DNA from: Streptomyces sp. R33
Lineage (GTDB): Bacteria > Actinomycetota > Actinomycetes > Streptomycetales > Streptomycetaceae
Reading direction: 5' to 3'
NCBI RefSeq assembly: GCF_041200175.1
Contig: NZ_CP165727.1
Coordinates: 248,001-312,000, forward strand
Length of the DNA: 64,000 bases
Below, one piece after another: positions 1 to 9,909 of the stretch. The translations under genes were made by a program, and so were the position numbers. Position 1 is the stretch's first letter. Every line of letters begins with the position of its first letter. The notes under the pieces were generated by a model. That model was not told the DNA's origin, searched no databases, and saw only the letters and a program-made list of their open reading frames with translations.

Positions 1-1
1 G

Positions 2-1285
2 GGGAAGCGGGTACGGGCGGTCGAGGCACGACTTGGCGCGGTCCAGGCGCACGTCGACATCCCTGCGCGCGCTGCCGGAACGGGCGGTGTCTTCGCGGGG
101 GTGCCGACCTTCGTCAAGGACAACACCGACTACCGCGGTCTCCCCACGGGCCACGGCAGCGCGGCCTTCCGTCCGAGGGCGGCGCGGCGGCACGCGCCGT
201 TCACCCGACAGTTCCTGAGCAGCGGCGTCACGGTGCTGGGCAAAACCCGCCTGCCCGAGTTCGGGTTCAGCCCGACCACCGAGTACGAGGGTGCCGAACC
301 GGTTCGCAACCCGTGGCACACGGGCTACTCGGCGGGTGGTTCGTCGGGCGGCAGCGCCGCGCTCGTCGCCGCCGGAGCGGTGCCGATCGCGCACGCCAAC
401 GACGGCGGTGGCTCGATCCGGATACCGGCCGCGTGCTGCGGACTGGTCGGCCTCAAACCGACCCGTGGCCGGGTCGTCGCGAATGCCCAGAGCCGTCAAC
501 TGCCGCTCGACCTCGTCTGCGACGGAATCGTGAGCCGTTCCGTGCGGGACGCCGCCGCGTTCCTCGCCGCCGCCGAGGCGTACCGGCGGAGCCCGAAGCT
601 GCCGCCCCTGGGCCGCGTCGAAGGGCCTTCGGAGCAACGGCTGCGCATCGGGTTCCTGCTGGACTCGCCGAACGGTGTCCGCTCCGACACCACGACCCGC
701 GCGGCGGTCACGCAGACCGTGACGGCGCTCGAACGGCTCGGCCACACTGTGGAGCCCGTGGAGTTGGCCGTCGATCCGAGTTTCACGGACGACTTCCTCA
801 CGTACTGGGGGATGCTGTCCTTCCTCATCGGCGTCACCGGCCGGACCGTCGGTGCGGACTTCGACCGGCGCCGCATGGACAGCCTCAGCCGAGGGCTGCG
901 CGAGGAGTATCTGCGGCACTGGCGGCGCACTCCCGGCGTGCTGCGGAGGCTGAAGCGTACGAGGGAGACGTATGCGGCCTCGTTCCGCGGGCTCGACCTC
1001 GTGCTGTCTCCCGTACTCGCCCACACCACGCCGCCGATCGGCCATCTCAGCCCGGCCGTTCCCTACCCGACCCTGATCGAACGGATCCTCGCGTACGTGG
1101 CGTTCACACCGGTCGACAACGTCGTCGGCACACCCTCCATCTCAGTGCCCACGGCGAGTGCCACAGAGGACGGGCTGCCCGTCGGCGTCATGTTCTCCGG
1201 GCGTCCCGGCGGTGAACGGAAGCTGCTCGAGGTCGCGTTCGAGCTGGAGGCCGACCGCCCCTTCCGGCGTATCCAGGACCTCTGA
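2..1285 (+). CDS. Amidase signature family enzyme, 5' end outside window
   Basis: Probable hydrolase of carboxamide bonds in the amidase signature (AS) family. The frame is open from base 2, so the true start lies before the window; the ATG at 101 is internal, because the codons before it already read as the conserved strand leading to GVPTFVKDN. That segment carries the catalytic Lys. The [12 protein letters not shown] segment (around base 330) supplies the cis-Ser, and GGSIRIPA (around 410) the Ser nucleophile. About 427 residues are visible, near full family length (450-500). The C-terminal part (GTPSISVPT, then [10 protein letters not shown]) is also typical. Substrate cannot be told: the family includes aryl-amidases, 6-aminohexanoate-cyclic-dimer hydrolases and GatA. 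No GatB/GatC partner is visible, which argues against GatA. Confidence 0.88.
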   Translation, partial: GKRVRAVEARLGAVQAHVDIPARAAGTGGVFAGVPTFVKDNTDYRGLPTGHGSAAFRPRAARRHAPFTRQFLSSGVTVLGKTRLPEFGFSPTTEYEGAEPVRNPWHTGYSAGGSSGGSAALVAAGAVPIAHANDGGGSIRIPAACCGLVGLKPTRGRVVANAQSRQLPLDLVCDGIVSRSVRDAAAFLAAAEAYRRSPKLPPLGRVEGPSEQRLRIGFLLDSPNGVRSDTTTRAAVTQTVTALERLGHTVEPVELAVDPSFTDDFLTYWGMLSFLIGVTGRTVGADFDRRRMDSLSRGLREEYLRHWRRTPGVLRRLKRTRETYAASFRGLDLVLSPVLAHTTPPIGHLSPAVPYPTLIERILAYVAFTPVDNVVGTPSISVPTASATEDGLPVGVMFSGRPGGERKLLEVAFELEADRPFRRIQDL

Positions 1286-1410
1286 CGGGGTCGCCTACCG
1301 CCAACTCCCCCACCGTGGAACCCGGCACTGCCCGACCGGCGTCCAGATCAGCCCGCGTCGTTGCGCGCATCCCGAGGCGGGCCGATCGTCGGGGCATCCC
1401 ACCCTCCGCC

Positions 1411-1632
1411 CAACCCCTGCGGGCCCAGCGGAAGGTCCCACCCGACGGACGCGTCATGGTCGGCGGCCAGCGCCTGTAGATCGGACGCGCTCACGCCGGC
1501 AAGACCGTCACGATCATCATCGAGGACACCTGCCTCCGCGTCCTCGACGGCTACACCGAGCTGGCCACCCACCCCCGCACCACAGACAAACCAGTCAAAC
1601 GAGTACCGACCGTGACGCGCACTCGCCGCTGA
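1411..1632 (+). pseudogene. IS481-type transposase/integrase, C-terminal remnant
   Basis: The frame reads RKVPPDGRVMVGGQRL, then an in-frame TAG, then IGRAHAGKTVTIIIEDT and a short tail ending at TGA. This is the recognisable C-terminal beta-rich part of Streptomyces IS481-family transposases (usually ending around ...GRAHAGKTVTVIVEDT...). The catalytic core is absent and one stop interrupts the piece, so it cannot be active. It directly follows the amidase gene. Confidence 0.6.
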
Positions 1633-2007
1633 AAGTTGTCCAGCAACTACTGATGACATCCAGCATGTCCTGGAGCCAACCTGTCCCAGATCTCCCGCGA
1701 CCTCACACCGTCACCGCTCGAAGGCATTGCGCGCCACCCCCGGGGGCGAAGCCCTCTCCGTCATCGCGAACGATGACTTTCTCCACCCCGCCCATGGCCG
1801 AGCGCTCAATGCTCACATCGACCTGAAGGCAACTACCAGGACCTGATCACCCGCTGCTTTCAGCGCCGCGCGACGCCTGTTGACCCTGGTCGTTGGCGTA
1901 CGCCTCCCACTGGGCTGCCGTCCGCTCCGAGGCCCCAGCTGGCGGGGAGCAGCGTTGGCAATGTGCGGTATTCCCGGGTACTTGAGCCTGAGAGCCCCGG
2001 TCGGGAT
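1633..2007. other. Gene-less stretch between IS481 remnant and ankyrin/HEAT gene
   Basis: No convincing gene. The stretch may hold further IS481 end sequence and the 3' flank of the minus-strand gene that stops at 2008. No clear terminator hairpin was seen. Confidence 0.4.
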
Positions 2008-3264
2008 TCAGCGGCCGTCGCGGCGCCACTCGTAGCGCCACACCGAGTCGAGGTAGCTCTCCTCATTCAGGAAGCCGGGTTGCGCCGGACCAAGACGGCG
2101 TGCTGCCTGCACACAGCGTTCATCGTCGTGCAGGGCCAGCCCGTGCACGGCGACGACCTGGACCTGGCGGTCCGTGTCGTCCAGCCGGGCAGCCAGGGCA
2201 TCCGCGAGGACGGGGGCACGGCCCCTACCCTCGCCGACGGTGAGGCAAGCGTCCCGCCGTACAGCCGTGTCCACGTCCAGCATCAGCACCAGCAGTGCCG
2301 CACGAACCTCATCGGAGAAGGCAGGCGATTCAGACCACGTGCCGACCCCGCGCGCCACCGCGCCCCGCACCCGAGGATCGCAGTGGCCGGCGTGGGCCAC
2401 AAGCGCCGCGTCAGCGCGCGGATCGGCGTGTTCTCCCAGCGCGACCAGGACCTCGGTGAGCACGGCGAGGTCCGCCTCCTTGGCCGACCAGTCCGTGAAG
2501 ATGTCCACGGCCGGACCCGCGAACGCGTCCTCGTCGCTGTCATCGAAAAGATGCGTCAGCCGCAGCACCTCGGCGCCGAACAGCCTGCGGGACGGGTCCG
2601 CATGCACACGCAGCGCCGCGGCCGCCGACCAGGTCGCCTGATCGCGCCGCCCGGCCAGCAAGATGGTGGCCCTTCCCCACGCCGTGTGGTCCTGGTCATG
2701 GTCCAACGCGCGTGCCATCAGTTCCTCGAACTCGGTACGGACGCCGAGCAGCTCATCCAGATCCGTGAGGATCGCCCCATGGCCATCGCGGACGGTCACG
2801 CCGCCGAGGGTGAACTCGCTCACGCTGTAGTACTCGTCGTCCTCGACCCGGATCCGGACAAGGGCATCCTGAGAACCCGTGCGGCACCGCAGTTCTGCTT
2901 CGACGCCCGCCTCGTGCCAGCAGCGCGCGAGATCCCGCATCTGCGAAAGCTCAGACGCGGGGTACCTGTCCCGGATCCTGTGGTCCAGGAGTGCCTCAAC
3001 CAACGCGGGCGAGCCCGAATCGACCGCCTCTCGCAGTGACAGCAACTCATCTGGTTCACACTGGCCGGGATCAGCACCGTACTGGAGCAGCAGTTGGGCA
3101 AGGCCCCCGGCATAGGTCCGGATCGCCAGGCAAAACGCGGCGTCCCGCATGTCGGGATCGCTGTCCTCACGGAGAAGGCTCTTCACCAGGGCCGCGTCTC
3201 CAGCCCGGACCGCGGATATCAGGGCGGACTCGCCGCCCGCACCATCACTCGCTCCCATACCCAC
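2008..3264 (-). CDS. Ankyrin-like and HEAT-repeat protein
   Basis: A 418-residue soluble protein with no signal peptide. Residues about 14-75 look like ankyrin units (ALISAVRAGDAALVKSLL; LAQLLLQYGADP). A middle segment (about 95-160) is unlike repeats. Residues about 190-395 form HEAT-like helical pairs with the DPRVRGAVARGVG and VQVVAVHGLALHDD patterns. Such proteins act as scaffolds; no catalytic residues are visible. The gene is monocistronic, and its start at 3264 lies beside the IS256 remnant on the other strand, so its promoter lies in or near IS-derived DNA. Similar Streptomyces proteins are annotated only as HEAT/ankyrin repeat proteins. Confidence 0.75.
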   Translation of the reverse strand: MGMGASDGAGGESALISAVRAGDAALVKSLLREDSDPDMRDAAFCLAIRTYAGGLAQLLLQYGADPGQCEPDELLSLREAVDSGSPALVEALLDHRIRDRYPASELSQMRDLARCWHEAGVEAELRCRTGSQDALVRIRVEDDEYYSVSEFTLGGVTVRDGHGAILTDLDELLGVRTEFEELMARALDHDQDHTAWGRATILLAGRRDQATWSAAAALRVHADPSRRLFGAEVLRLTHLFDDSDEDAFAGPAVDIFTDWSAKEADLAVLTEVLVALGEHADPRADAALVAHAGHCDPRVRGAVARGVGTWSESPAFSDEVRAALLVLMLDVDTAVRRDACLTVGEGRGRAPVLADALAARLDDTDRQVQVVAVHGLALHDDERCVQAARRLGPAQPGFLNEESYLDSVWRYEWRRDGR

Positions 3265-3393
3265 GCCCCCTGGCCCCGCTCCCCGTCACGCCCCCGCAGC
3301 TCGGGAAGTCTACGGCTGTCGGATGAGCGCTGTCGGACATCCACGGTCGTCCGGGGTGGCAACGACGACGCTCGGCAGGCGGCGGGGGCAGCG

Positions 3394-4497
3394 GGCGGGC
3401 ATCGCCTGGTGGTCCGCAACGGCCATCACCAGCCCAGGAAGGTCGCGACCGCGGCCGGGGTGATCGAGGTGAAGGCCCCACGCATCAAAGACAAGCGCAT
3501 CAACGAGGCAACCGGCGAGCGCAAGCGGTTCTCCTCGGTGATCCTGCCGCCGTGGTGCCGCAAGTCCCCGAAGGTCAGCGAGGTGCTGCCGCTCCTCTAT
3601 CTCCACGGCCTGTCCAGCGGGGACTTCGTGCCCGCGCTCGAGCAGTTCCTCGGCTCCTCGGCCGGCCTGTCGCCGGCCACCATCGCTAGGCTGACCGCCC
3701 AGTGGCAGGCCGACCACAAGGCGTTCAGCGAGCGCGACCTGTCCGCCACGGACTACGTCTACGTCTGGGCCGACGGTATCCACCTGCGCATACGGCTGGA
3801 GGAGGCGAAGGCCGCGGTCCTGGTCGTCATGGGCGTGCGCGCGGACGGAACCAAGGAGCTGATCGCGATGGCCGACGGTTACCGTGAGTCCTCGGAGTCC
3901 TGGGCGAGCCTGCTGCGGGACTGCCAGCGGCGTGGCATGCGCGCTCCCGTCCTCGCCGTCGGCGACGGAGCCCTGGGCTTCTGGAACGCGTTGAACGAGG
4001 TCTTCCCCGAAACCCGCCACCAAAGGTGCTGGGTTCACAAAACGGCCAACTGTCTCGACAGCCTCCCGAAGTCAGCTCAGCCCGCGGCGAAGAAGGCCAT
4101 CCAGGACATCTACAACGCCGAGGACAAGGAGCACGCGGCCGCCGCGGTCAAGGCGTTCGTCAAGCAGTACGGCGCGAAGTTCCCCAAGGCCGTCAAGAAG
4201 ATCGTCGATGACGAGGATGAGCTGTTGGCGTTCTACGACTTCCCCGCCGAGCAGTGGATCTACCTGCGGACAACCAACCCCATCGAGTCGACCTTCGCGA
4301 CCGTCCGTCTGCGGACCAAGGTCACCAGGGGCGCCGGATCCCGGGCCGCCGCCCTGGCGATGGTCTTCAAGCTCGTCGAGTCCGCCCAGGCCCGCAGGCG
4401 CGCCGTGAATGCACCCCACCTCGTTGCCCTCGACCGCGCCGGGGCCCGCTTTGAACGCGGCCAGCTCGTTGAACGGCCGAAGACGACCGCAGCGTGA
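3394..4497 (+). pseudogene. IS256 (Mutator) family transposase, 5'-truncated
   Basis: From the HRLVVRNGHHQPRKV segment onward this is a DDE transposase of the IS256 family. DYVYVWADGIHLRIRLE carries the first Asp, VLAVGDGALGFWNAL the second, and TTNPIESTFATVRLRT the Glu region; the CWVHKTANCLDSLP segment is also diagnostic. About 367 residues remain of roughly 400-430. The reading frame stays open upstream to 3094, but that upstream part is antisense of the ankyrin/HEAT gene and is not transposase. The native N-terminal domain is therefore missing and the element is probably dead. Confidence 0.85.
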
Positions 4498-4539
4498 ATA
4501 GGGTGGCGGACCTGCTTCGAAGTTCGAGAACATCCGGTC

Positions 4540-5520
4540 ATGTTGAATGGCACGGCAGGACAGGACCTTCCAGTCGGCTTCGGGTTCCGGCCGTATCGCG
4601 GCGACGAAGACCACGGCGCCATGGCCGCGGTGCGGCTGGGGTGTGTTGAACGGGACCGGGTCGATGTCCATTCGGTAGTGGAAGGGCTCCCGACAGCGGC
4701 CGAGATCGCCGAAGCTTCTGCCAAGTTGGAGGAGCCGTCCAAGAACCAGATCCTGGTAGTGCTCGAAGGGAGCGTCGTCGGCTACTCGACGATCCGGTGG
4801 TGGCAAGAGCGGGACGATACGTGGCTGTACCTGCACCGCGGCTACCTCTTGCCCGAGCGTCGTGGCCAGGGCATCGGCTCAGCCATGCTGAGCTGGGCCG
4901 AAGCGCGGATCCGCCAGCTCGTCAAACAGCACGGAACGGCGCGGACGGCAGTGATCGGCGCGAACGCCATGGCCTCCGAGCAGGACGCCACGGCACTTCT
5001 GCGCGCAGCCGGCTACCGACGTGTCTTCAGCCTGGTCGAGCTGGAACTAGACGATCTGCAGCAGGTGCCCGAGGGCAGCGAACTGCCGGCCGGGATACGG
5101 ACAGGGCCGATCGGGACAAGCCACTACCGTGCAGCCTGGAGGACGGTCGTCGATTCGTACGCGGACACCGGCTTCACTCAGAGATGGCCTTTCCAGGACT
5201 TCGTCGACACCGCCGACCCGGCATGCTGGAGGGCTGCCTGGAACGGGAAGGACATGGTCGGCGTCGCCCTCTGCTCCATCTGCCATCACGACCACGCCGT
5301 GGGCGAGGTGGAAGAGCTGAGTGTCCGGAGGGACCAGCGACGCCTCGGAATCGGCCGGGTTCTGCTGCTGGACGGGCTGCGGAGCCTTCGCGAGCAGGGT
5401 GCAACGGCCGCCCGGCTGTTCACGGGCACGGCAAATCCGCACCGGTCCTACGACCTTTACGAGAGTGTGGGGTTCCGGCAGCAGAACGAGTACGTCCGTT
5501 ACCGAAAGCCGCTTGCTTGA
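4540..5520 (+). CDS. Tandem GNAT-domain N-acetyltransferase
   Basis: A 326-residue protein with two acetyl-CoA-binding GNAT folds. Motif A occurs twice: LLPERRGQGIGSAML at about residues 103-117 and VRRDQRRLGIGRVLLLDGL at about 260-278. The closing strand of the second domain (YDLYESVGFRQ) is typical. The double arrangement is that of mycothiol synthase-like and other actinobacterial double-GNAT proteins; the acceptor is unknown. The start lies only 42 bp after the IS256 remnant, so the upstream region is IS-derived. No SD is obvious before the ATG at 4540, and the first ~10 residues may not be native. The enzyme itself looks complete. Confidence 0.85.
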   Translation: MLNGTAGQDLPVGFGFRPYRGDEDHGAMAAVRLGCVERDRVDVHSVVEGLPTAAEIAEASAKLEEPSKNQILVVLEGSVVGYSTIRWWQERDDTWLYLHRGYLLPERRGQGIGSAMLSWAEARIRQLVKQHGTARTAVIGANAMASEQDATALLRAAGYRRVFSLVELELDDLQQVPEGSELPAGIRTGPIGTSHYRAAWRTVVDSYADTGFTQRWPFQDFVDTADPACWRAAWNGKDMVGVALCSICHHDHAVGEVEELSVRRDQRRLGIGRVLLLDGLRSLREQGATAARLFTGTANPHRSYDLYESVGFRQQNEYVRYRKPLA

Positions 5521-6140
5521 TCGATCGGCCATTGGGCTGTCGGGTCAGTCCACAGGATTTGACAATGCCTCGAGCGGGAGCTGCCCTCGGGTTCCTGGAC
5601 GTCGGCAGCCGCATCGTCGTCCCACCCATTGGCGTAGTGGCAGGCGGGACTGCCACCACAAAGGGAGCACAGAGATGACCGTGCGCGCCCAGCCGGCGGG
5701 GGGCCGGGGTGTCCAGCAGGGCCGCCAGACGGGCGAGATGGCTAGCCTGCTTGTCCACCGACATGGCGAGCGCGGCTCGCAGGGTGTCCGCCAGGTCATA
5801 CGGCCGCGGTGCCCAGGTGCTGGGCGACTCCCGCGTGGCGGGAGAGGATCAGGACGCCTGTGCGGTGGGTGGCGTGGTGTGCGGTGATGTCCTGGGCGGT
5901 GAGGTTCATTCCGTCGGCAAGCGAGTCACCCAGAAGGCGTCGGCCTCGAGGTAGTGGTCGACGACTTCGGTGAAGGCGAGGGTGTGGGGATGTACTCGAC
6001 GGACTGCCAGCCGGCGTCTTCCACCGCATCCCGGCAGTCGACAAACTGCGCGACTCAATCGCCCGCATGGACTGGGCTAGCTTCCACACCCCCGACTGCG
6101 CCGACAACCGACGTCGCTCAGGGTTCGTAACGGACGGGCA
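5521..6140. other. Degenerate stretch before IS5 element
   Basis: No complete gene. On the minus strand around 5700-5815 a frame reads like a helical protein piece (YDLADTLRAALAMSVDKQA, then SHLARLAALLDTPAP). On the plus strand around 6003-6143 another piece (FHRIPAVDKLRDSIARMDWA) ends at the TAG of the IS target site. Both look like gene fragments I cannot name. The stretch is probably junk left by repeated insertions. Confidence 0.35.
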
Positions 6141-6144
6141 CTAG

Positions 6145-7058
6145 AGTCCGTCTTCAAAAGAGCGTTCGATGGTGGATCATGGTGTCGTGATTCGCCGTCA
6201 TGAACTGACCGACTCCGAGTGGGAGTTACTGGCTCCGCTGATACCGAACGCCAGCAGAGGCCGGCCTCGGGCGGAGGACCGCCGGGTCGTCAACGGGATG
6301 GTCTACAAGATCCGGACCGGGGTTTCCTGGCGTGACCTGCCGGAACGTTACGGCCCATGGAAGTCGGTCTACACCCGCTTCCGCCGCTATGCCATCGACG
6401 GCGTGTTCACCCGGGCCCTGCAACAGATCCAGGCCCGGGCCGATGCCGCCGGCGACATCGACTGGCTGGTCCAGATCGACTCCACTATCGTCCGCGCCCA
6501 CCAGCACGCCGCCGCCACCGGCCGAAAAGGGGGAAGCACCGCACGGACGAACCGGACGATCACGCCCTCGGCCGATCCCGAGGAGGCCTGACCACCAAAA
6601 TCCACCTCGCCTGCGACGGCCGCGGCCGCCCACTGGCCGTCCTCCTGACCCCCGGCCAACGACACGACAGCATCTGCGCACGCCCCCTGCTCGAACGCAT
6701 CCGAGTACCCCGCACCGGCCTCGGACGGCCCCGCTGCCGACACGGTCACGTGATCGCCGACAAGGCCTACAGCTCACGCGGATTCCGCGCCTGCCTGCGC
6801 AAACGCGGGATCGGACACACGATCCCGGAGAAGAGCGACCAGAAGAAGCACCGCCGGAACCGAGGCCGACGAGGCGGCCGACCCACAGGCTTCGACCGCG
6901 AGACCTACCGCCGCCGCAACACCGTCGAACGCTGCTTCAACCGGCTCAAAGGCTTCCGCGGCATCGCCACCCGCTACGAGAAGACCGCCACCTCCTACGA
7001 CGCAGCGGTCACACTCGCATCACTCCTGCTCTGGGCAAGATCAATTTGAAGACGGACC
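6145..7058 (+). mobile_element. IS5-family insertion sequence (IS427 type), apparently complete
   Basis: A 914-bp element. The left end AGTCCGTCTTCAAA (from 6145) and the right end, read inward from 7058, GGTCCGTCTTCAAA form terminal inverted repeats with one mismatch. Both ends are bounded by CTAG (6141-6144 and 7059-7062), the target duplication typical of this group. The element encodes two overlapping transposase frames (6169-7049). It landed at the edge of an IS110 remnant, whose frame resumes right after the second CTAG. Confidence 0.85.
6169..7049 (+). CDS. IS5-family transposase, made by -1 frameshift (orfA 6169-6591, orfB to 7049)
   Basis: orfA holds the HTH and first Asp (RHELTDSEWELLAPLIP; DWLVQIDSTIVRAHQHA). 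orfB holds the rest (GRSRGGLTTKIHLACDGRG; VIADKAYSSRGFRACLRKRG; RRNTVERCFNRLKGFRGIAT), with second Asp and Glu. The frames are joined by a -1 shift. The heptamer A AAA GGG at 6524-6530, in orfA phase (codons cga aaa ggg), is a classic slippery site. After slippage the reading becomes KRGKHRTDEPDDHALGRSRG, matching the family. No decay is visible, so the transposase may be functional. Confidence 0.85.
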
Positions 7059-7385
7059 CTAGCCGAGATCGGCGACGACCGGACCCGGTTCGTCGACGCA
7101 AGAGGCCTGAAGGCGTATGCGGGATCCGCCCCCGTCACCAGAGCCTCCGGCAGAAGCGTGTCCGTCTCGGCCCGCAGAGTCAAAAACCAGAGACTGGCCG
7201 GCGTCGGCTACATGTGGGCCTTCTCAGCGATGGCCCATTCGGACGGAGCACGGGCCCACTACGACCGCGCCGTGAGGCCGGCGACCGCCACACGGCCGCT
7301 CAGAGGAACCTCTTCAACCGGATGATCCGCTGCCTGCACCACTGTCTCTCTCACCGTGTCCCGTTCAACGAGGCCGTGGCCTTCC
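7059..7385 (+). pseudogene. IS110-family transposase, C-terminal remnant
   Basis: Directly after the IS5 element the frame reads LAEIGDDRTRFVDARGLKAY then AGSAPVTRASGRSVSVSARR, the C-terminal transposase_20 domain of IS110/IS116/IS902. Around 7265 the frame shifts and continues as REAGDRHTAAQRNLFNRMI and CLHHCLSHRVPFNEAVAFP. The catalytic N-terminal RuvC-like domain is missing. Upstream of the IS5 element only a few codons (GRAL) could belong to it, so it was truncated before or during that insertion. Confidence 0.8.
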
Positions 7386-7835
7386 CGACGCCACGAGATC
7401 CCCATCTTGCCCTTGCCGTTGACGCGTTCTTCGCATCGGATGTCTTCTTGCCGGCGTCGATGCCCTGCTCGCAGGCGGGCACGTTTGGGGAGGTTTTGAT
7501 GCTCTGGGAGTCGATGACGCAGGCGGTCGGTTCCTCCTCGCGGCCCTCCTGCCTGCGGACTTGGCGTCGTAGGAGGGTGTTGAGGTGGTCGAAGACGCCT
7601 TCTTCCTGCCAGCGGGCGAAGTAGGCGTAGACGGTGTTCCAGTGCGGGTAGTCGGCAGGTAGCGCCAGGGGATGCCGGTCCGGTTCACGTAGAGCACCGC
7701 AAGATCGTGGTCGGGCGGCCGGCCGATGTCCAGGCCGCGGCCGCGGCGCTCGGACCGCCAGGCGGTCAGGACCGGCTCGACCAGTTCCCACCGGGCATCA
7801 GACAGATCACTCGGATATCGGCGGCGTTCAGCCAT
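7386..7835 (-). pseudogene. IS5-family transposase, truncated and frameshifted
   Basis: From the ATG at 7835 the frame reads RRRYPSDLSDARWELVEPVL, then GLDIGRPPDHDLAVLYVNRT, lacking about six residues expected before LYVNRT. After GIPWRYLP a frameshift moves the reading to DYPHWNTVYAYFARWQEEGV and CVIDSQSIKTSPNVPACEQG. It stops being recognisable after IDAGKK, so the second half of the DDE domain is gone. This is a different IS5 lineage from the intact one at 6145, and its 3' end is fused to the IS110 remnant. Confidence 0.8.
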
Positions 7836-8164
7836 GATTCCGGGCTACCCAGTCGGCGCAGGCGCGCGGACCGGCGCCCGAAGCACACAGCGCGAAGCCC
7901 GGCGCCTTGGGATGAAACAGGAGGAGGCAGGCCAAGAGGCCCGCCTGGCAGCCACTTTCGCATCATGAACCACACCAACCCCAGCAGCCCCGACCGGCCG
8001 CAATCCCATACCAGCTTAAAAGACCTCAATGAAGCGCTAAACCGCCCTCTCAGTCCCTGTTTCGCATTTCCTGACCCATGTCAGTGGCTCGCGCTCCGCA
8101 ACGCGGTCGGGGCTGCTGGACCGCTGACGTCACAAAGCCGGCGAGGATTGCGGCCAAAGCCGGG
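7836..8164. other. Upstream end of the broken IS5 and spacer
   Basis: About 330 bp with no gene. The first part should be the 5' end region of the minus-strand IS5 remnant. I could not define its terminal repeat. The last 60 bp lead to the stop of the minus-strand tetR-like gene. Confidence 0.35.
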
Positions 8165-8770
8165 TCACGAGCTGGACGCCGATCCGTCCGCTCCGTACCG
8201 GAGGCCGTCGAGGAGCAAGTCGAGGAGGCGCCCGGCCCGTTCGCGCTGGTCGGGAGCGCTGGTGATCAGCCCGATGCCGGCCAGGCTGAAGCCGACATCG
8301 AAGGGGTCGATGCCCGGGCGCAGGAGACCGGCGTCGGCGCCGGCGTGCAGCAGGGTGCCCAGCGCGGTGGCGAGCTTGTCGAGGGTCTCGGCGAAGGGGT
8401 CCGCACCGGATGCGACCGCGGCCCGCAGCGCGTCCGCCATGCCCTGCTTGGCAGCCAGGTAGTCGATGAAGTCGTCCATCCACAGGCGGATCGCCCGGTC
8501 GGGCGGGTTGTCGGCCAGCAGCGTCGCGGCGCTGTCGCAGACGCGGGCCAGCTCGTTGCGGTAGGCCGCCTCGACGAGCGCCTCGCGCGTGGGGAAGTGG
8601 CGGTAGAGCGTGGCCGAGCCGACGCCCGCGGCCTTGGCGATCGTGTCGATCGCGACGTCCGGGCCCTTCTCGGAGAAGGCGCGTACGGCCGCTTCGAGGA
8701 TGCGCTCCCGGTTACGGCGGGCATCGGCGCGCAACACGCTCGGCTTGGTGGTCAAGGCTGCTCCCTTCAT
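8165..8770 (-). CDS. TetR-family transcriptional regulator
   Basis: A 201-residue repressor-type protein. The N-terminal HTH spans about residues 20-66 (RILEAAVRAFSEKG; TIAKAAGVGSATLYRHFPTR). The C-terminal ligand-binding half ends DLLLDGLRYGADG. It is divergent from the SDR gene at 8886, and the shared 115-bp gap contains two near-identical palindromes. It probably represses both itself and the SDR gene. The ATG at 8770 fits; an internal start is possible because the first ~12 residues are poorly conserved in the family. Ligand unknown. Confidence 0.9.
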   Translation of the reverse strand: MKGAALTTKPSVLRADARRNRERILEAAVRAFSEKGPDVAIDTIAKAAGVGSATLYRHFPTREALVEAAYRNELARVCDSAATLLADNPPDRAIRLWMDDFIDYLAAKQGMADALRAAVASGADPFAETLDKLATALGTLLHAGADAGLLRPGIDPFDVGFSLAGIGLITSAPDQRERAGRLLDLLLDGLRYGADGSASSS

Positions 8771-8790
8771 AGGGGACCAGTCTAACTGGA

Positions 8791-8844
8791 CAACCGGGGA
8801 GTTCCCCGCTTACCGTCATGACTAACCGGGGAACTCCCCGGTTA
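8791..8844. promoter_or_regulatory. Two palindromic operators between tetR-like and SDR genes
   Basis: 8823-8844 is a palindrome with perfect 10-bp arms, TAACCGGGGA-AC-TCCCCGGTTA. 8791-8812 is a weaker copy with core CGGGGA-GT-TCCCCG. The copies are 32 bp apart centre to centre, about three helical turns. The position between divergent regulator and target genes strongly suggests TetR binding sites. Confidence 0.8.
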
Positions 8845-8885
8845 CGGCGTTGACGGTGACGCTCCACGCGCAAGGAATGGCGATC

Positions 8886-9839
8886 ATGACAGCACAGCAG
8901 CCCATCGGTTCCGGCTTCGGGGCCCGCAGCACCACGGCCGAGGTCCTGGCCGGCCTCGACCTCACCGGAAAGCTCGCAGTCGTGACCGGCGGTAGTTCCG
9001 GACTGGGGCTGGAGACCACACGCGCCCTGCGGGGCGCCGGCGCGACTGTCCTCGCAGCCGTCCGCCGCCCGGAAGCGGCCGCGGAAGCCTTCACCGCAGT
9101 GGACGGGGTCGAGGTGCGCCGGCTCGACCTGGGCGACCAGGCCAGCGTGCACACCTTCGCGGACGAGTTCCTGACAAGCGGCCGCAGCATCGACATCCTC
9201 ATCAACAATGCCGGCGTGATGGCCCTGCCCGAGACCCGCCTCGGACCCGGCTGGGAGGCGCAGTTCGCCACCAACCACCTGGGCCACTACACACTCACGA
9301 ACCGGCTGTGGCCCGCCCTGGCAGCCGACGGCGGCGCGCGCGTGGTCGCGCTCAGCTCGGCCGGACACCGCTATTCGCCGATCCGCTGGGACGACGTCAT
9401 GTTCGCAAACGACTATGACAAGGCCGTCGCCTACGGACAGTCCAAAACCGCGATCGCGCTGTTTGCCGTCCACCTCGACGCGCTCGGCCGCGAGCACCAG
9501 GTGCGGGCCTTCGCCGTCGCCCCCGGTGCCGTCATGACCCCGCTCCAGCGGCACATGACCCGCGAGGAGATGGTCGCCTTCGGCTGGATCGACGACCAGG
9601 GCAACACGGCCCCCAGTTTCAAGACCCCCGAACAGGGTGCCGCTACCCAGGTCTGGGCGGCCGCCTCCCCGCAACTGGCCCACACCGGCGGCGTCTACCT
9701 GAACGACTGCGACATCGCCCCGCTCTCCCAGGACGACGCACCCGGAGTACGGCCCTACGCGGTCGACGCCGAACAGGCCGCACGCCTGTGGACCCTGTCC
9801 GCCCAGCTGACCGGCACCAACGCGTTGGCGAACCGGTGA
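8886..9839 (+). CDS. Short-chain dehydrogenase/reductase (SDR)
   Basis: A 317-residue NAD(P)-dependent oxidoreductase of the classical SDR family, closest in look to the WWOX/retinol-dehydrogenase-like group. The cofactor loop is TGGSSGLG at about residues 33-40, the NNAG motif is at about 107-110, and the catalytic YGQSK (Tyr and Lys) is at about 183-187 after ALSSAG (Ser). I chose the ATG at 8886 because AAGGA at 8872-8876 lies 9 nt before it; earlier in-frame starts lack a usable SD. Substrate unknown. Probably controlled by the divergent TetR through the palindromes at 8791-8844. Confidence 0.9.
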   Translation: MTAQQPIGSGFGARSTTAEVLAGLDLTGKLAVVTGGSSGLGLETTRALRGAGATVLAAVRRPEAAAEAFTAVDGVEVRRLDLGDQASVHTFADEFLTSGRSIDILINNAGVMALPETRLGPGWEAQFATNHLGHYTLTNRLWPALAADGGARVVALSSAGHRYSPIRWDDVMFANDYDKAVAYGQSKTAIALFAVHLDALGREHQVRAFAVAPGAVMTPLQRHMTREEMVAFGWIDDQGNTAPSFKTPEQGAATQVWAAASPQLAHTGGVYLNDCDIAPLSQDDAPGVRPYAVDAEQAARLWTLSAQLTGTNALANR

Positions 9840-9909
9840 CACGACGGCATAGCGCACTCCCCTCCAAGAAGCCCGCACATGAAATCTCTGCAAGAAGGGT
9901 CACGAAATC

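Noticed and set aside
2..1285. GatA subunit of amidotransferase
   Set aside because: No gatB or gatC gene nearby and sequence features fit a stand-alone amidase.
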